Shown here piece by piece: positions 1-8,895 of a DNA stretch of 25,981 nucleotides. The stretch comes from Methylocystaceae bacterium UBA5192 (GTDB taxonomy: Bacteria > Pseudomonadota > Alphaproteobacteria > Rhizobiales > Beijerinckiaceae). The stretch is taken from assembly GCA_002412985.1 (NCBI GenBank), contig DHWC01000032.1:3484-29464 (forward strand), written 5' to 3'. The notes under the pieces were generated by a model. The model had not been told where the DNA came from, did no database searches, and saw only the letters and a list, made by a program, of their open reading frames with translations. Position 1 is the first letter of the stretch, and each line of letters opens with the position of its first letter. The position numbers and the translations under genes are program-made.

Positions 1-2622
1 GTTTGCTCAATTGAAAATCTTGATCCAATGGGCGTGCATACCGGAGATAGCATTACGGTTGCGCCAGCCCTCACGCTTACGGATAAAGAATATCAAATCA
101 TGCGTGACGCGTCGCTGGCTGTTTTGCGCGAGATTGGCGTTGAAACAGGTGGATCCAATGTTCAATTCGCCATTGATCCACAAACCGGCCGCATGATTGT
201 GATTGAGATGAATCCGCGCGTCTCCCGCTCTTCTGCGCTCGCCTCTAAGGCCACTGGATTTCCGATTGCTAAAGTCGCAGCCAAACTTGCTGTGGGCTAT
301 AGGCTGGATGAAATCGCCAATGACATTACCGGAGGTCTTACTCCCGCCTCTTTCGAACCAACGATCGATTATATCGTCACAAAAATCCCTCGCTTTGCTT
401 TTGAAAAATTTCCCGGCGCCGAACCAACGCTAACAACAGCGATGAAATCTGTCGGCGAAGCTATGGCGATTGGCCGCAATTTTGCCGAGTCTTTGCAAAA
501 AGCCTTGCGCTCCTTGGAAACAGGACTTTCAGGGCTTGATGAAATAGAAATAGACGGACTGGGCAAAGGCGACGATCTCAATGTCTTACGCGGCGCGCTC
601 GGCACGCCCACACCAGATCGCTTGCTTGTTGTCGGCCAAGCGCTGCGCTTGGGTATGAGCGTTGAAGAAATTCACGACGCCAGTAAAATCGATCCCTGGT
701 TTCTCAATCGCTTGGCAGAAATCATTACTTTGGAGAAAAAAGTCGCTGAGTTTGGTCTGCCAAAGGATGCGGAAAATTTCCGAACGCTCAAATTCGCAGG
801 TTTCTCGGACATTCGACTAGCCTCTCTAACGGGGCGAGATGAAAAAGAAGTGCGCGCGCTCCGTCATGAGCTCAATGTGCGCCCAGTTTATAAGCGCATC
901 GATACCTGCGCAGCTGAATTCGCATCGCCAACCGCCTATATGTATAGCACCTATGAAACGCCCTTTGCTGGCGCTCCGGCATGCGAAGCGCGTCCATCAG
1001 AGCGCAGTAAAATTGTTATTCTTGGAGGCGGACCAAACCGTATCGGCCAAGGCATCGAATTCGACTATTGTTGCTGCCACGCCTGCTTCGCACTTGCAGA
1101 AGCAGGATATGAAACAATTATGATTAATTGTAATCCAGAGACTGTATCAACGGATTACGACACTTCTGATCGGCTTTATTTTGAACCCCTAACTGATGAA
1201 GACGTTGGGGAAATCATCGATGTCGAAAAATCGCGCGGCGCGCTCAAAGGCGTTATTGTTCAATATGGCGGTCAGACCCCGCTCAAGCTTGCACATGGAT
1301 TAGCGCAATCTGGAACCCCTATTTTGGGAACGCCAGTTGACTCTATTGATCTTGCAGAGGATCGCGATCGCTTTAAACGTTTACTGGATCGTCTTGGGCT
1401 GAAACAACCCAAGAATGGCATTGCGTATTCCGTTGAGCAGTCACGCATTGTCGCAAGCGATCTTGGCCTACCGCTTGTTGTTCGTCCTTCATATGTGTTG
1501 GGCGGCCGGGCTATGGCGATTATTCGCGACCAACATGAACTAGATGATTATTTGCTCGGCACCTTGCCAACACTCGTTCCCTCGGACATTAAAACGCGTT
1601 ATCCAAACGATAAAACCGGGCAAATAAATATGGTGCTCGGAAAAAATCCGCTCCTATTTGATAGATATCTTACCGACGCGATTGAAGTTGACGTCGATTG
1701 CATAGCTGATGGCCAACAAGCAGCGATTGCTGGCGTCATGGAGCACATTGAAGAAGCCGGCATTCATTCAGGGGACTCTGCTTGCTCGTTACCGCCGCGC
1801 TCACTGCCGCCAGAAACAGTGTTGGCGTTAGAAAGCCAAACGCGCGATCTTGCAATGGCGCTGGGCGTGATTGGTCTTATGAATGTTCAATTCGCTTTAA
1901 AAGACGGTGAAATTTATGTGCTTGAGGTTAACCCGCGCGCTTCACGAACCGTTCCCTTTGTTGCGAAGGTCATAGGCGCGCCGATTGCTAAAATAGCCGC
2001 CCGCGTCATGGCTGGCGAGAAACTCTCTGCTTTCGCCCTACCCCATGCAAAACCAACGCATGTCGGCGTTAAAGAAGCAGTATTTCCGTTTGCTCGCTTC
2101 CCCGGCGTTGACACAGTGCTTGGTCCCGAAATGCGCTCAACGGGAGAAGTGATTGGTCTTGATCTCTCTTTCAACGCCGCCTTTGTTAAAAGTCAGCTTG
2201 GCGGCGGCGCTAAAGCCCCTAAAGAAGGCGTCGTCTTCGTCTCTGTCCGCGACGTTGATAAATCCCGGGTTATCCCCGCCGTAAAACTGCTCGCCAGCAT
2301 AGGGTTTTCAATCGTTGCAACCGGCGGCACTGCGCGCTTTCTTTCCGAACACGGCATTAATACCAGTAAAATCAATAAGGTTTCCGAAGGCCGCCCCCAC
2401 ATTGTCGACGCGATCAAAAACGGCTCAATCCAGCTCGTATTCAATACGACGGAGGGGGCTCAGGCCCTGGCGGACTCACGTTCCTTGCGCCGAGCCGCGC
2501 TTCTGCATAAAGTTCCCTATTATACGACCCTCTCTGGCGCGATTGCCGCCGCCCAGGGAATCCAGGCCTATGTATCGGGAGATTTGGAAGTACGCGCATT
2601 GCAGGATTATTTCCATGGCTAA
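1..2622 (+). CDS. carB: Carbamoyl-phosphate synthase large subunit, 3' part (5' end outside window)
   Basis: The large subunit makes carbamoyl phosphate from bicarbonate, ammonia (channelled from the CarA glutaminase) and two ATP, feeding pyrimidine and arginine synthesis in the cytoplasm. The frame is open from base 1 and gives 873 residues; the first about 200 residues of this roughly 1,070-residue family are missing only because the window begins inside the gene. Visible parts: the end of the first ATP-grasp unit (NPRVSRSSALASKATG near residue 70), the oligomerisation region, the second ATP-grasp unit (ILGGGPNRIGQGIEFDY near residue 340, VLEVNPRASRTVPF near residue 640) and the C-terminal MGS-like allosteric domain from about residue 742, which in relatives senses UMP, IMP or ornithine. 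The ATG at 28 is internal, because conserved CarB sequence (CSIENLDP) precedes it in frame. greA follows on the same strand after about 200 bases. Confidence 0.98.
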   Translation, partial: VCSIENLDPMGVHTGDSITVAPALTLTDKEYQIMRDASLAVLREIGVETGGSNVQFAIDPQTGRMIVIEMNPRVSRSSALASKATGFPIAKVAAKLAVGYRLDEIANDITGGLTPASFEPTIDYIVTKIPRFAFEKFPGAEPTLTTAMKSVGEAMAIGRNFAESLQKALRSLETGLSGLDEIEIDGLGKGDDLNVLRGALGTPTPDRLLVVGQALRLGMSVEEIHDASKIDPWFLNRLAEIITLEKKVAEFGLPKDAENFRTLKFAGFSDIRLASLTGRDEKEVRALRHELNVRPVYKRIDTCAAEFASPTAYMYSTYETPFAGAPACEARPSERSKIVILGGGPNRIGQGIEFDYCCCHACFALAEAGYETIMINCNPETVSTDYDTSDRLYFEPLTDEDVGEIIDVEKSRGALKGVIVQYGGQTPLKLAHGLAQSGTPILGTPVDSIDLAEDRDRFKRLLDRLGLKQPKNGIAYSVEQSRIVASDLGLPLVVRPSYVLGGRAMAIIRDQHELDDYLLGTLPTLVPSDIKTRYPNDKTGQINMVLGKNPLLFDRYLTDAIEVDVDCIADGQQAAIAGVMEHIEEAGIHSGDSACSLPPRSLPPETVLALESQTRDLAMALGVIGLMNVQFALKDGEIYVLEVNPRASRTVPFVAKVIGAPIAKIAARVMAGEKLSAFALPHAKPTHVGVKEAVFPFARFPGVDTVLGPEMRSTGEVIGLDLSFNAAFVKSQLGGGAKAPKEGVVFVSVRDVDKSRVIPAVKLLASIGFSIVATGGTARFLSEHGINTSKINKVSEGRPHIVDAIKNGSIQLVFNTTEGAQALADSRSLRRAALLHKVPYYTTLSGAIAAAQGIQAYVSGDLEVRALQDYFHG

Positions 2623-2683
2623 GCTTGGCTGAACGCAAGCAAGCTCACTGGCGAAACGATCGACGTCAAAAGCGCGCCATTAA

Positions 2684-2715
2684 GAGACAAATCTAACGCC
2701 AACGGCAGTTATAAT
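2684..2715 (+). promoter_or_regulatory. Possible greA promoter (consensus -10)
   Basis: A perfect TATAAT lies at 2710-2715, 107 bases before the greA start, in the gap after carB. The -35 side is poor: GAGACA at 2684-2689 matches four of six positions, but its 20-base spacer is longer than usual. A short GC hairpin (GCCGC-TTTAG-GCGGC, 2747-2761) follows in the would-be leader. No T-tracted terminator was seen after carB, so readthrough into greA is also possible. Confidence 0.35.
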
Positions 2716-2821
2716 TTTCATTTGATATGAGAAATTTTTCCGCTTTGCCGCTTTAGGCGGCGGCATGAAATCTTCTTCTCAAGAGCATCAGGCGATCGAG
2801 GAAAGGCGAAGAGCGAGTAAA

Positions 2822-3295
2822 ATGGAAAAAGTGCCAATGACAGCAGGTGGCTACGCTGCGCTGACGGAAGAGCTCCGCCGCCGCCAACAAGAAGACCGGC
2901 CGCGCATCATCCAACAAATTTCTGAAGCGCGTGCGCATGGCGATCTTTCTGAAAATGCGGAATATCACGCGGCAAAAGAAGCTCAGTCTCTCAATGAAGG
3001 CCGCATTGCGGAGCTAGAAGACAAGCTGTCTCGCGCAGAAGTCATCGATGTCTCAAAACTTAGCGGATCAACAATCAAATTTGGCGCAACAGTGACTGTT
3101 GTGGACGAAGATACAGAAGAAGAAAAAGCCTATCAAATTGTTGGGGAGAGTGAAGCCGATGTGAAAAGCGGCCGAGTATCGCTCACCAGCCCAATCGCGC
3201 GTGCGCTTATCGGCAAAAAGGCCGGCGATACTGTAGAGGTAAAGACGCCAGGCGGTGGCAAAAGCTACGAAATCCTAAAGGTCGCCTTTGTGTGA
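2822..3295 (+). CDS. greA: Transcription elongation factor GreA
   Basis: GreA enters the secondary channel of RNA polymerase and stimulates cleavage of backtracked RNA 3' ends, rescuing stalled complexes. The protein starting MEKVPMTAGGY is 157 residues, the usual GreA length. It has the N-terminal coiled-coil hairpin with the acidic tip and conserved signature GDLSENAEYHAAKEAQ, then the C-terminal FKBP-like domain ending in GGGKSYEILKVAFV. An in-frame ATG at 2765 would add 19 charged, non-conserved residues. The start at 2822 fits the family and has a purine-rich stretch (GAAGAGCGAG) just upstream. The stop overlaps the beginning of the next gene, suggesting one transcript. Confidence 0.96.
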   Translation: MEKVPMTAGGYAALTEELRRRQQEDRPRIIQQISEARAHGDLSENAEYHAAKEAQSLNEGRIAELEDKLSRAEVIDVSKLSGSTIKFGATVTVVDEDTEEEKAYQIVGESEADVKSGRVSLTSPIARALIGKKAGDTVEVKTPGGGKSYEILKVAFV

Positions 3296-4289
3296 TGTCG
3301 TCCAGTCCGCCAAACATACGCCCCAAACACTGCCCCCTGGCACGAAATTGGTTGTTTTGTCTGATGGACGCGCCGGTCATGACTCCCAAACTTTTGGTCT
3401 CGCGGCCGCTCTGGGCGTAGAAAAACAAGTTGCTCCCATCGCACCGCGCGGTCTGTTCAAATTGCTCGCGCCATTTGGACCTGTCGATCCACGCGACGCC
3501 GCTTCTGCACGTCGTTATCAGCCAGATATTGTTCTTGCAGCGGGCAGACGTACGATCCCCGCGCTTCGCTACATGAAAAAAATTGCGCGAGGAAAAACAT
3601 TTACTGTTTATCTCAATAAACCTCACACCGGCCTTGGCGCTGCTGATTTAATTATTGCGCCAAGTCATGATGCGCTAAACGGCGCAAATGTTATTTCGAC
3701 GATAACGCCAGTTAATAGCCTAACAGAAAGCCAACTCGCCGCGGCGCGCAAAAATCCAGATCCGCGCATTGGCGCCTTACCAGGAAAACGGGTCGCGCTG
3801 CTGATTGGCGGCGACAGTCATCATTTCAAATTTACCCCGCAGGTTCAAAAACAATTAACTCATATCGCCCGCCAGATTTGCCTTTCTGGCGCCAGTCTTA
3901 TGGCTACGCCCTCACGACGCACGCCCCCGTCGCTGATAGACATGCTCAAAGATCATTTGCGGGCCTTTCCAAGTTTTCTTTGGGATGGGACTGGAGAAAA
4001 TCCCTATCTCTCGCTCCTTGCTTGCGCTGATGCGTTCCTCATTACAGCCGATAGCGTTAATATGATCAGCGAAGCTGCAAGCACTGGCGCGCCCATACAT
4101 ATTTTTACGCCGCCTGGCGGACATCAAAAATTGATCAAATTCCAAAACAAGCTTGCTGCCGCGGGTGCGGCGCGCTTGTGGCGCGGCGCATTAGAGGACT
4201 GGCGGTATGATCCGATCAACGCGACCCCAATGATCGCGCAGTCCGTTATCTCCGCCTATAATCAGTATGTTCAACAATCATCCACCTAA
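3288..4289 (+). CDS. ELM1/DUF1022-family protein (COG3660)
   Basis: This 333-residue protein belongs to the family annotated as mitochondrial fission ELM1 (DUF1022), found in alphaproteobacteria and plants. Plant ELM1 helps recruit the fission dynamin to mitochondria; the bacterial role is unknown. Recognisable segments are the N-terminal LSDGRAGHDSQTFGLAAAL, the central LPGKRVALLIGGDSHHFKF, and the C-terminal ADAFLITADSVNMISEA with TGAPIHIFTPPG, a layout resembling a two-Rossmann GT-B-like fold. No signal peptide or membrane helix is evident. No ATG lies in the right place: the ATG at 3295 is in another frame and does not give the family sequence. The likely start is TTG at 3288, overlapping the end of greA by 8 bases, which would couple its translation to greA. 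The exact start is uncertain. Confidence 0.88.
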   Translation: MCDVVQSAKHTPQTLPPGTKLVVLSDGRAGHDSQTFGLAAALGVEKQVAPIAPRGLFKLLAPFGPVDPRDAASARRYQPDIVLAAGRRTIPALRYMKKIARGKTFTVYLNKPHTGLGAADLIIAPSHDALNGANVISTITPVNSLTESQLAAARKNPDPRIGALPGKRVALLIGGDSHHFKFTPQVQKQLTHIARQICLSGASLMATPSRRTPPSLIDMLKDHLRAFPSFLWDGTGENPYLSLLACADAFLITADSVNMISEAASTGAPIHIFTPPGGHQKLIKFQNKLAAAGAARLWRGALEDWRYDPINATPMIAQSVISAYNQYVQQSST

Positions 4290-4345
4290 GAGTTGCAGCC
4301 TAGCCCATAATCGTTAGATTGCTGGCTCAAAGCAGAATCTTCCAA

Positions 4346-5314
4346 ATGAGTCCCTCAAATATGCCCGCCACACAGCATGCACGCGTCATAATTATTGGCT
4401 CTGGACCCGCTGGTTATACTGCAGCAATTTACGCTGCGCGCGCTTTGCTTGACCCAATGCTTATTGCTGGCGTCGACCAAGGCGGACAATTGATGATCAC
4501 TACAGAGGTAGAAAACTATCCAGGTTTTGCAGAGCCTGTTCAAGGTCCCTGGCTGATGGATCAAATGCGCCAACAAGCTGAGCATGTCGGCGCGAAACTT
4601 GTGTCAGACTACATCGTCGAAGCCAAACTGACTGAACAACCTTTCGTCTTGATTGGCGATTCAGGCACGACTTATAGCTGTGACGCATTAATTATCGCCA
4701 CTGGCGCGAAAGCGAAATGGCTTGGCTTGGCTAGTGAAGATAAATTCAAAGGATTTGGCGTCTCCGCATGCGCAACGTGCGATGGATTTTTTTTCCGGGG
4801 TAAAAGAGTCCTTGTTGTTGGCGGAGGCAATACAGCTGTAGAAGAAGCGCTTTATCTTTCTAACCTAGCCTCGCACGTCACATTAATTCACCGTCGAGAT
4901 ACCTTGAGAAGCGAGCGCGTTTTACAAGAACGACTTCATAAAAAAGACAATATCTCAATTCGCTTTGACTCTGTGATTGACGAAATCATCGGCGATGAAA
5001 ATCCCTTGTCCGTTACCGGCGCCCGCATCAAAAATGTCAAGACCGGCGCTACCGAGGTTCTCAACGCAGAGGGCGTCTTTGTCGCTATCGGCCACGCGCC
5101 AGCTTCTGACCTCTTCAAAGAACAATTAACGCTAAAATCCTCAGGCTATATAGCCGTCACGCCAGGGACAACGCGCACAAATATTAACGGCGTTTTTGCC
5201 GCAGGCGATGTCGCCGACGACATCTATCGCCAAGCCGTCACCGCTGCAGGACTTGGATGTATGGCGGCGCTGGAAGTTGAAAAGTTTTTACTTGATGCGC
5301 CAACCCAAGCTTGA
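4346..5314 (+). CDS. trxB: Thioredoxin-disulfide reductase
   Basis: This FAD enzyme uses NADPH to reduce thioredoxin in the cytoplasm. From the ATG at 4346 it has 322 residues, typical of bacterial TrxB. It shows the FAD-binding GSGPAGYTAAIYAARA near the N-terminus, the redox-active CATC motif (about C142 and C145), the NADPH-binding VVGGGNTAVEEALYL, and the C-terminal FAD segment AAGDVADDIYRQAVTAAG. A TTG at 4319 in the same frame would add nine residues with no family counterpart. The ATG at 4361 (MPATQHARVII) is an equally plausible start. No strong ribosome binding site separates these options. It lies 56 bases after the ELM1 gene and 23 bases before the CDGSH gene, on the same strand. 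Confidence 0.97.
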   Translation: MSPSNMPATQHARVIIIGSGPAGYTAAIYAARALLDPMLIAGVDQGGQLMITTEVENYPGFAEPVQGPWLMDQMRQQAEHVGAKLVSDYIVEAKLTEQPFVLIGDSGTTYSCDALIIATGAKAKWLGLASEDKFKGFGVSACATCDGFFFRGKRVLVVGGGNTAVEEALYLSNLASHVTLIHRRDTLRSERVLQERLHKKDNISIRFDSVIDEIIGDENPLSVTGARIKNVKTGATEVLNAEGVFVAIGHAPASDLFKEQLTLKSSGYIAVTPGTTRTNINGVFAAGDVADDIYRQAVTAAGLGCMAALEVEKFLLDAPTQA

Positions 5315-5337
5315 TGCATCGTGACTGGAGATTAAAG

Positions 5338-5577
5338 ATGACAGAGCGCGTAATCTTTCAAAAAAAAGCCATTCCTATTGAGGTTGAGGCAGGCAAGACC
5401 TATTACTGGTGCGCTTGCGGACGTACGCAAAATCAGCCTTTCTGCGACGGCTCTCACAAAGGCACAGATATCTCGCCAGTGCCCTATAAAGCCGAGGCTA
5501 CAGGAAAAGCTTTTTTCTGCGGCTGCCGCCACACAAAGAATGAACCGCTTTGCGATGGAACTCATAAAGAATTGTAA
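5338..5577 (+). CDS. Dual CDGSH iron-sulfur domain protein
   Basis: This 79-residue protein carries two full CDGSH [2Fe-2S] motifs in tandem. In the first, C25, C27, C36 and H40 are the expected ligands (CACGRTQNQPFCDGSH). In the second they are C61, C63, C72 and H76 (CGCRHTKNEPLCDGTH). The three-Cys, one-His pattern gives labile, redox- and pH-sensitive clusters in the family. Double-motif forms are related to eukaryotic Miner2/CISD3, which works in mitochondrial iron and redox balance. There is no membrane anchor, so it is predicted to be cytoplasmic. ATG 5338 is chosen because GGAG (5327-5330) lies at good distance; an upstream ATG at 5311 would add nine non-conserved residues. It sits between trxB and glyS with short gaps. 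Its substrate or partner cannot be told from sequence. Confidence 0.92.
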   Translation: MTERVIFQKKAIPIEVEAGKTYYWCACGRTQNQPFCDGSHKGTDISPVPYKAEATGKAFFCGCRHTKNEPLCDGTHKEL

Positions 5578-5586
5578 GCCATCTAA

Positions 5587-7680
5587 ATGCCTGATCTTTT
5601 ATTAGAACTCTTCAGCGAAGAAATTCCCGCGCGCATGCAGCGTCAAGCTGCTGACGACCTCAAACGCTTGGTGACTGATGCGTTAGTGGAAAAGGGACTG
5701 ACCTATGAAGGCGCATGCGCTTATGCAACGCCAAGACGCCTGAGCTTACAAATTGTCGGTCTTCCAAGCCGCCAGGCGGATATGCGCGAAGAACGCAAAG
5801 GCCCTCGCGTCGGTGCGCCTGAGGCGGCGATCCAAGGATTTCTAAAAAGCGCAGGCCTCGCCTCTCTTGATCAGGCGACGATTGAAAAAGATCCAAAGAA
5901 AGGCGAGTTTTACGTTGCTGTTATTGAGCGACAGGGCTCAAACACGCTTGATCTATTAGCGCAGATCTTACCCCTAATCATAAAGTCCTTTCCCTGGCCA
6001 AAGTCTATGCGTTGGGGAGCCGCATCTGCAAATCCTGACGCCCTGCGCTGGGTCCGCCCGCTTCACTCCATCCTCGCGACATTTGGACCTGAGACCGAAA
6101 CGCCAGAAATTATCCCCTTTTCAATTGATCACATCCAAGCGGGCGCGACGACTTATGGCCACCGCTTTCTTGCGCCCGCTGCTATTAGCGTCAAAAGATT
6201 TGAAGATTATGCACTGGCTCTTCAACGCGCTAAAGTCGTTCTTGATCCGGCGCGTCGACGCGACATCATATTACATGACGCCAAAGATTTGGCCTTCGCC
6301 AAAGGACTCGAACTTATTGAGGACCCCGCGCTTCTTGATGAAGTCGCTGGTTTAGTTGAATGGCCAATAACTCTAATGGGAAAGTTTGATAAAAATTTTC
6401 TCTCAATCCCGCCAGAAGTTATTCGCGCGACAATTCGAGTCAATCAGAAGTGTTTTGTTCTGCGCGATGCGCAAGGCGAAATGGCCAATAATTTTATTCT
6501 GATTTCAAATATTGAGGCGAGTGATGGCGGCGCGGCGATTATCGCCGGCAATGAACGCGTTATTGCGGCCCGCCTCTCTGACGCAAAATTTTTCTACGAA
6601 ACTGATCTCAAAATCAAACTCGAAGAGCGCCTGCCAAAACTCAACCAAATTGTGTTTCATGAGAAACTCGGCACACAAGGCGAACGCATTCAGCGCATTA
6701 GCTCCCTTGCTGAGAAGATGGCTTCCCTTGTCGGCGCAGATCCAAAAAAAGCACACCGCGCCGCCTTACTATGTAAGGCAGATCTTGTCTCGGAGATGGT
6801 AGGCGAATTTCCAGAGCTTCAAGGTCTCATGGGGCGCTATTACGCACAGGCTCAAGGCGAAGACTCTGCTGTCGCCGCCGCTTGTGAAGATCATTACAAG
6901 CCTCAGGGCCCCAATGATCGGATCCCTAAGGATCCTATCTCCATCGCCGTCGCGCTGGCTGATAAATTAGATACGCTCAACGGCTTTTGGGCAATTGACG
7001 AAAAGCCTACAGGCAGCAAGGATCCTTACGCGCTTCGCCGCGCGGCGCTTGGCATTATTCGCATCATTTTGGAAAATGAACTGCGACTGTCGCTTCACTC
7101 CCTAACAAATGACTCTCTTTTTGAATTTTTTATAGATCGATTGAAAGTTTACTTGCGCGACAAAGGGGCGCGCTATGATCTGATAGACGCTGCGCTTGGC
7201 GCAGCTGCAGATCACAAGGAAGGTGACCCCAGGCAGATTAGTCAGGACGATCTGTTAAGCATCACGCAAAAAGTTGATGCGCTTGATAAATTTCTAACAA
7301 CAGATGACGGACAAAATCTACTCGCTGGATATCGACGAGCCTGCAACATTCTTAAGATTGAGGAAAAGAAAGATGGCGTCGAGGTTTTTGCCATCCACCA
7401 CGCGCCAAATCTCCGCATAGAACAACAAGAACATAAACTTGCCGCTGCGATCGCAAGAGCGCGAGAAGAAACGAGCGAGAAAATTTCAAAAGAAGATTTT
7501 TCAGGAGCAATGCGCTCTTTAGCAAAGTTGCGAGAACCAGTAGATCACTTCTTTGATGGCGTCACGGTTAATGCAGATGATGTGAATCTCCGCATCAATC
7601 GCCTGCGCCTCCTCGCTGAACTGAGACAAGCAATGTCAGGAGTGGCAGATTTTAGCAAAATCGCAGCAGGTGAACATTAA
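5587..7680 (+). CDS. glyS: Glycyl-tRNA synthetase beta subunit
   Basis: The beta subunit of the bacterial alpha2-beta2 glycyl-tRNA synthetase binds tRNA-Gly, while the alpha subunit (GlyQ) holds the aminoacylation site. The 697-residue product begins with the hallmark PDLLLELFSEEIPARMQ, contains HD-type and tRNA-binding segments in the middle (RVNQKCFVLRD, ADLVSEMVGEFPELQGLMG, GSKDPYALRRAALG), and ends in a DALR-like anticodon-binding region (FFDGVTVNADD). The length matches the family. The start ATG is 9 bases after the CDGSH stop and has no clear Shine-Dalgarno site, which suggests coupling with the upstream gene. glyQ, often next to glyS, is not in this window. Confidence 0.97.
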   Translation: MPDLLLELFSEEIPARMQRQAADDLKRLVTDALVEKGLTYEGACAYATPRRLSLQIVGLPSRQADMREERKGPRVGAPEAAIQGFLKSAGLASLDQATIEKDPKKGEFYVAVIERQGSNTLDLLAQILPLIIKSFPWPKSMRWGAASANPDALRWVRPLHSILATFGPETETPEIIPFSIDHIQAGATTYGHRFLAPAAISVKRFEDYALALQRAKVVLDPARRRDIILHDAKDLAFAKGLELIEDPALLDEVAGLVEWPITLMGKFDKNFLSIPPEVIRATIRVNQKCFVLRDAQGEMANNFILISNIEASDGGAAIIAGNERVIAARLSDAKFFYETDLKIKLEERLPKLNQIVFHEKLGTQGERIQRISSLAEKMASLVGADPKKAHRAALLCKADLVSEMVGEFPELQGLMGRYYAQAQGEDSAVAAACEDHYKPQGPNDRIPKDPISIAVALADKLDTLNGFWAIDEKPTGSKDPYALRRAALGIIRIILENELRLSLHSLTNDSLFEFFIDRLKVYLRDKGARYDLIDAALGAAADHKEGDPRQISQDDLLSITQKVDALDKFLTTDDGQNLLAGYRRACNILKIEEKKDGVEVFAIHHAPNLRIEQQEHKLAAAIARAREETSEKISKEDFSGAMRSLAKLREPVDHFFDGVTVNADDVNLRINRLRLLAELRQAMSGVADFSKIAAGEH

Positions 7681-7719
7681 AGCTTCACAAGACTGGACTA
7701 ACTAGGTGCCTGTGAAGCT
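7681..7719. terminator. Inverted repeat between convergent glyS and LppC-like genes
   Basis: AGCTTCACA (7681-7689) and TGTGAAGCT (7711-7719) are exact inverse complements, 9 bp, with a 21-base loop. The repeat starts directly after the glyS stop, and its right arm lies inside the last codons of the opposite gene. Neither side has a real T-tract, so it is at best a weak bidirectional terminator or mRNA-end stabiliser. Confidence 0.4.
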
Positions 7720-8895
7720 GCGCGGGGCGGGAGAAATCACCTTGGCTCCGCCACCGCCAATTTCCAAAACAGAGAAGCCTCGCTCATTCGTACCATCTGG
7801 CTTAAATCGAAAAATCCCGTCCGCCCCGTTAAAACCAGATGGATTCGTTAAAACATTTGGCGAGAATCGTTGTCCGCCCTGAGCGCGCGATAACGCTATC
7901 GCCAGAGACACTGCGTCATAGGATAGGGTTGAAACACGCGCCGGATCAGCGCCATATTTAGCTTTGTACCGTTGCGCAAAAGAATTGAAGCCTGCATTTT
8001 CTGGCGCAGAAAACCATGCGCCTTGGAGCGCAGGAAGATTAAGCGTGCGCGCATCATTCCAAAGACCCGTGCCAATAATCTGTACTTTCTTTGAATCAAG
8101 TCCATTGGCGATAAGCTCTTTTGAAACTTCCCCCATCGCATCAGCTTGCTCTGGAATAAACAAGACATCAAATTGATCGCGCGAGGCGGCTAGTTTCTTA
8201 ATCGACTCAGAAGGAGAGCCCGGTTTATAGCGCTCAATCATAGGCACTCTCAAACCATGATTGGCCGCGCTTTGTTGAAATTGGGCCATCGCCAGCGTGC
8301 CATATTCATTTTCAGGCACCAGCGCTGCGACTGATTTTTTTCCTCGCGTCGCCGCGTATTCCATTCCACGCTCGACATAGCCATCAACAAGAAACGAGAG
8401 AAGATAAGTTCCTCCGCCTGCGGTGGTGGAGTCGGTGGAAAAAGCAATAACAGGACGGTTCGACGTTCGCGCAACACGACTGGCTTCTTTAACATCCGTT
8501 GCAAACACAGGCCCGATTAAGATCTCGGCTCCCTCCGCAATCGCCGCTTGCGCAGCGGCGGCAGCGCCTGCTGCAGTAGAGTGATCGTCTTTGACCAGAA
8601 TCGTGACATCATTGGCGCCGCTGTCTGCGAAAGCCAGCTTTGCAGCATCGCGTAAGGAAGAACCAACTGAGGAGGGGCCAGCAGGACCAGTAAGCGGTAC
8701 GATGAGCCCAATTTTTACCGATCCAGCGCCAATATTTTCAGCTGCGCCATTTTGCGCATTTGGCGCGCCTAAATCTTTTACGCCCGGCACGCCGCCGCCA
8801 GTCATCGGATTACATGCGGCGAGCAAAACTACGCCCAAGGATATGCCAAGACGCCAGAGACTGTGCGCAAAAATTCGACGTTGGAAAATGAACAT
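7702..8895 (-). CDS. LppC/LpoA-like lipoprotein, periplasmic-binding-protein fold (penicillin-binding protein activator family)
   Basis: A 397-residue secreted lipoprotein. Two arginines and a hydrophobic stretch (LGISLGVVLLAAC) end in a lipobox with C28 as the lipidation site. A Gly/Pro/Ala-rich linker follows, then a type-1 periplasmic binding fold beginning VKIGLIVPLTGPAGPSSVGSSL and including AEILIGPVFATDVKEASRVA, ALVPENEYGTLAM and VSTLSYDAVSLAIALSR. In gammaproteobacteria the LpoA protein with this fold activates PBP1A and its gene is divergent from rsmI, exactly as here, so a role at the cell wall is plausible. The alternative is a branched-chain amino-acid-type ABC transporter binding protein, but no permease or ATPase gene lies nearby. 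The ATG at 8895 has GAGGAG 11 bases upstream. Confidence 0.85.
   Translation of the reverse strand: MFIFQRRIFAHSLWRLGISLGVVLLAACNPMTGGGVPGVKDLGAPNAQNGAAENIGAGSVKIGLIVPLTGPAGPSSVGSSLRDAAKLAFADSGANDVTILVKDDHSTAAGAAAAAQAAIAEGAEILIGPVFATDVKEASRVARTSNRPVIAFSTDSTTAGGGTYLLSFLVDGYVERGMEYAATRGKKSVAALVPENEYGTLAMAQFQQSAANHGLRVPMIERYKPGSPSESIKKLAASRDQFDVLFIPEQADAMGEVSKELIANGLDSKKVQIIGTGLWNDARTLNLPALQGAWFSAPENAGFNSFAQRYKAKYGADPARVSTLSYDAVSLAIALSRAQGGQRFSPNVLTNPSGFNGADGIFRFKPDGTNERGFSVLEIGGGGAKVISPAPRSFTGT

Noticed and set aside
1..2622. carB as a truncated or broken gene
   Set aside because: The frame is open to the first base with conserved sequence before the first ATG, so the missing N-terminus is only the window edge.
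3295..3345. ATG at 3295 as start of the ELM1-family gene
   Set aside because: It is in a different frame and does not lead into the conserved ELM1-family sequence, so it would require a frameshift.
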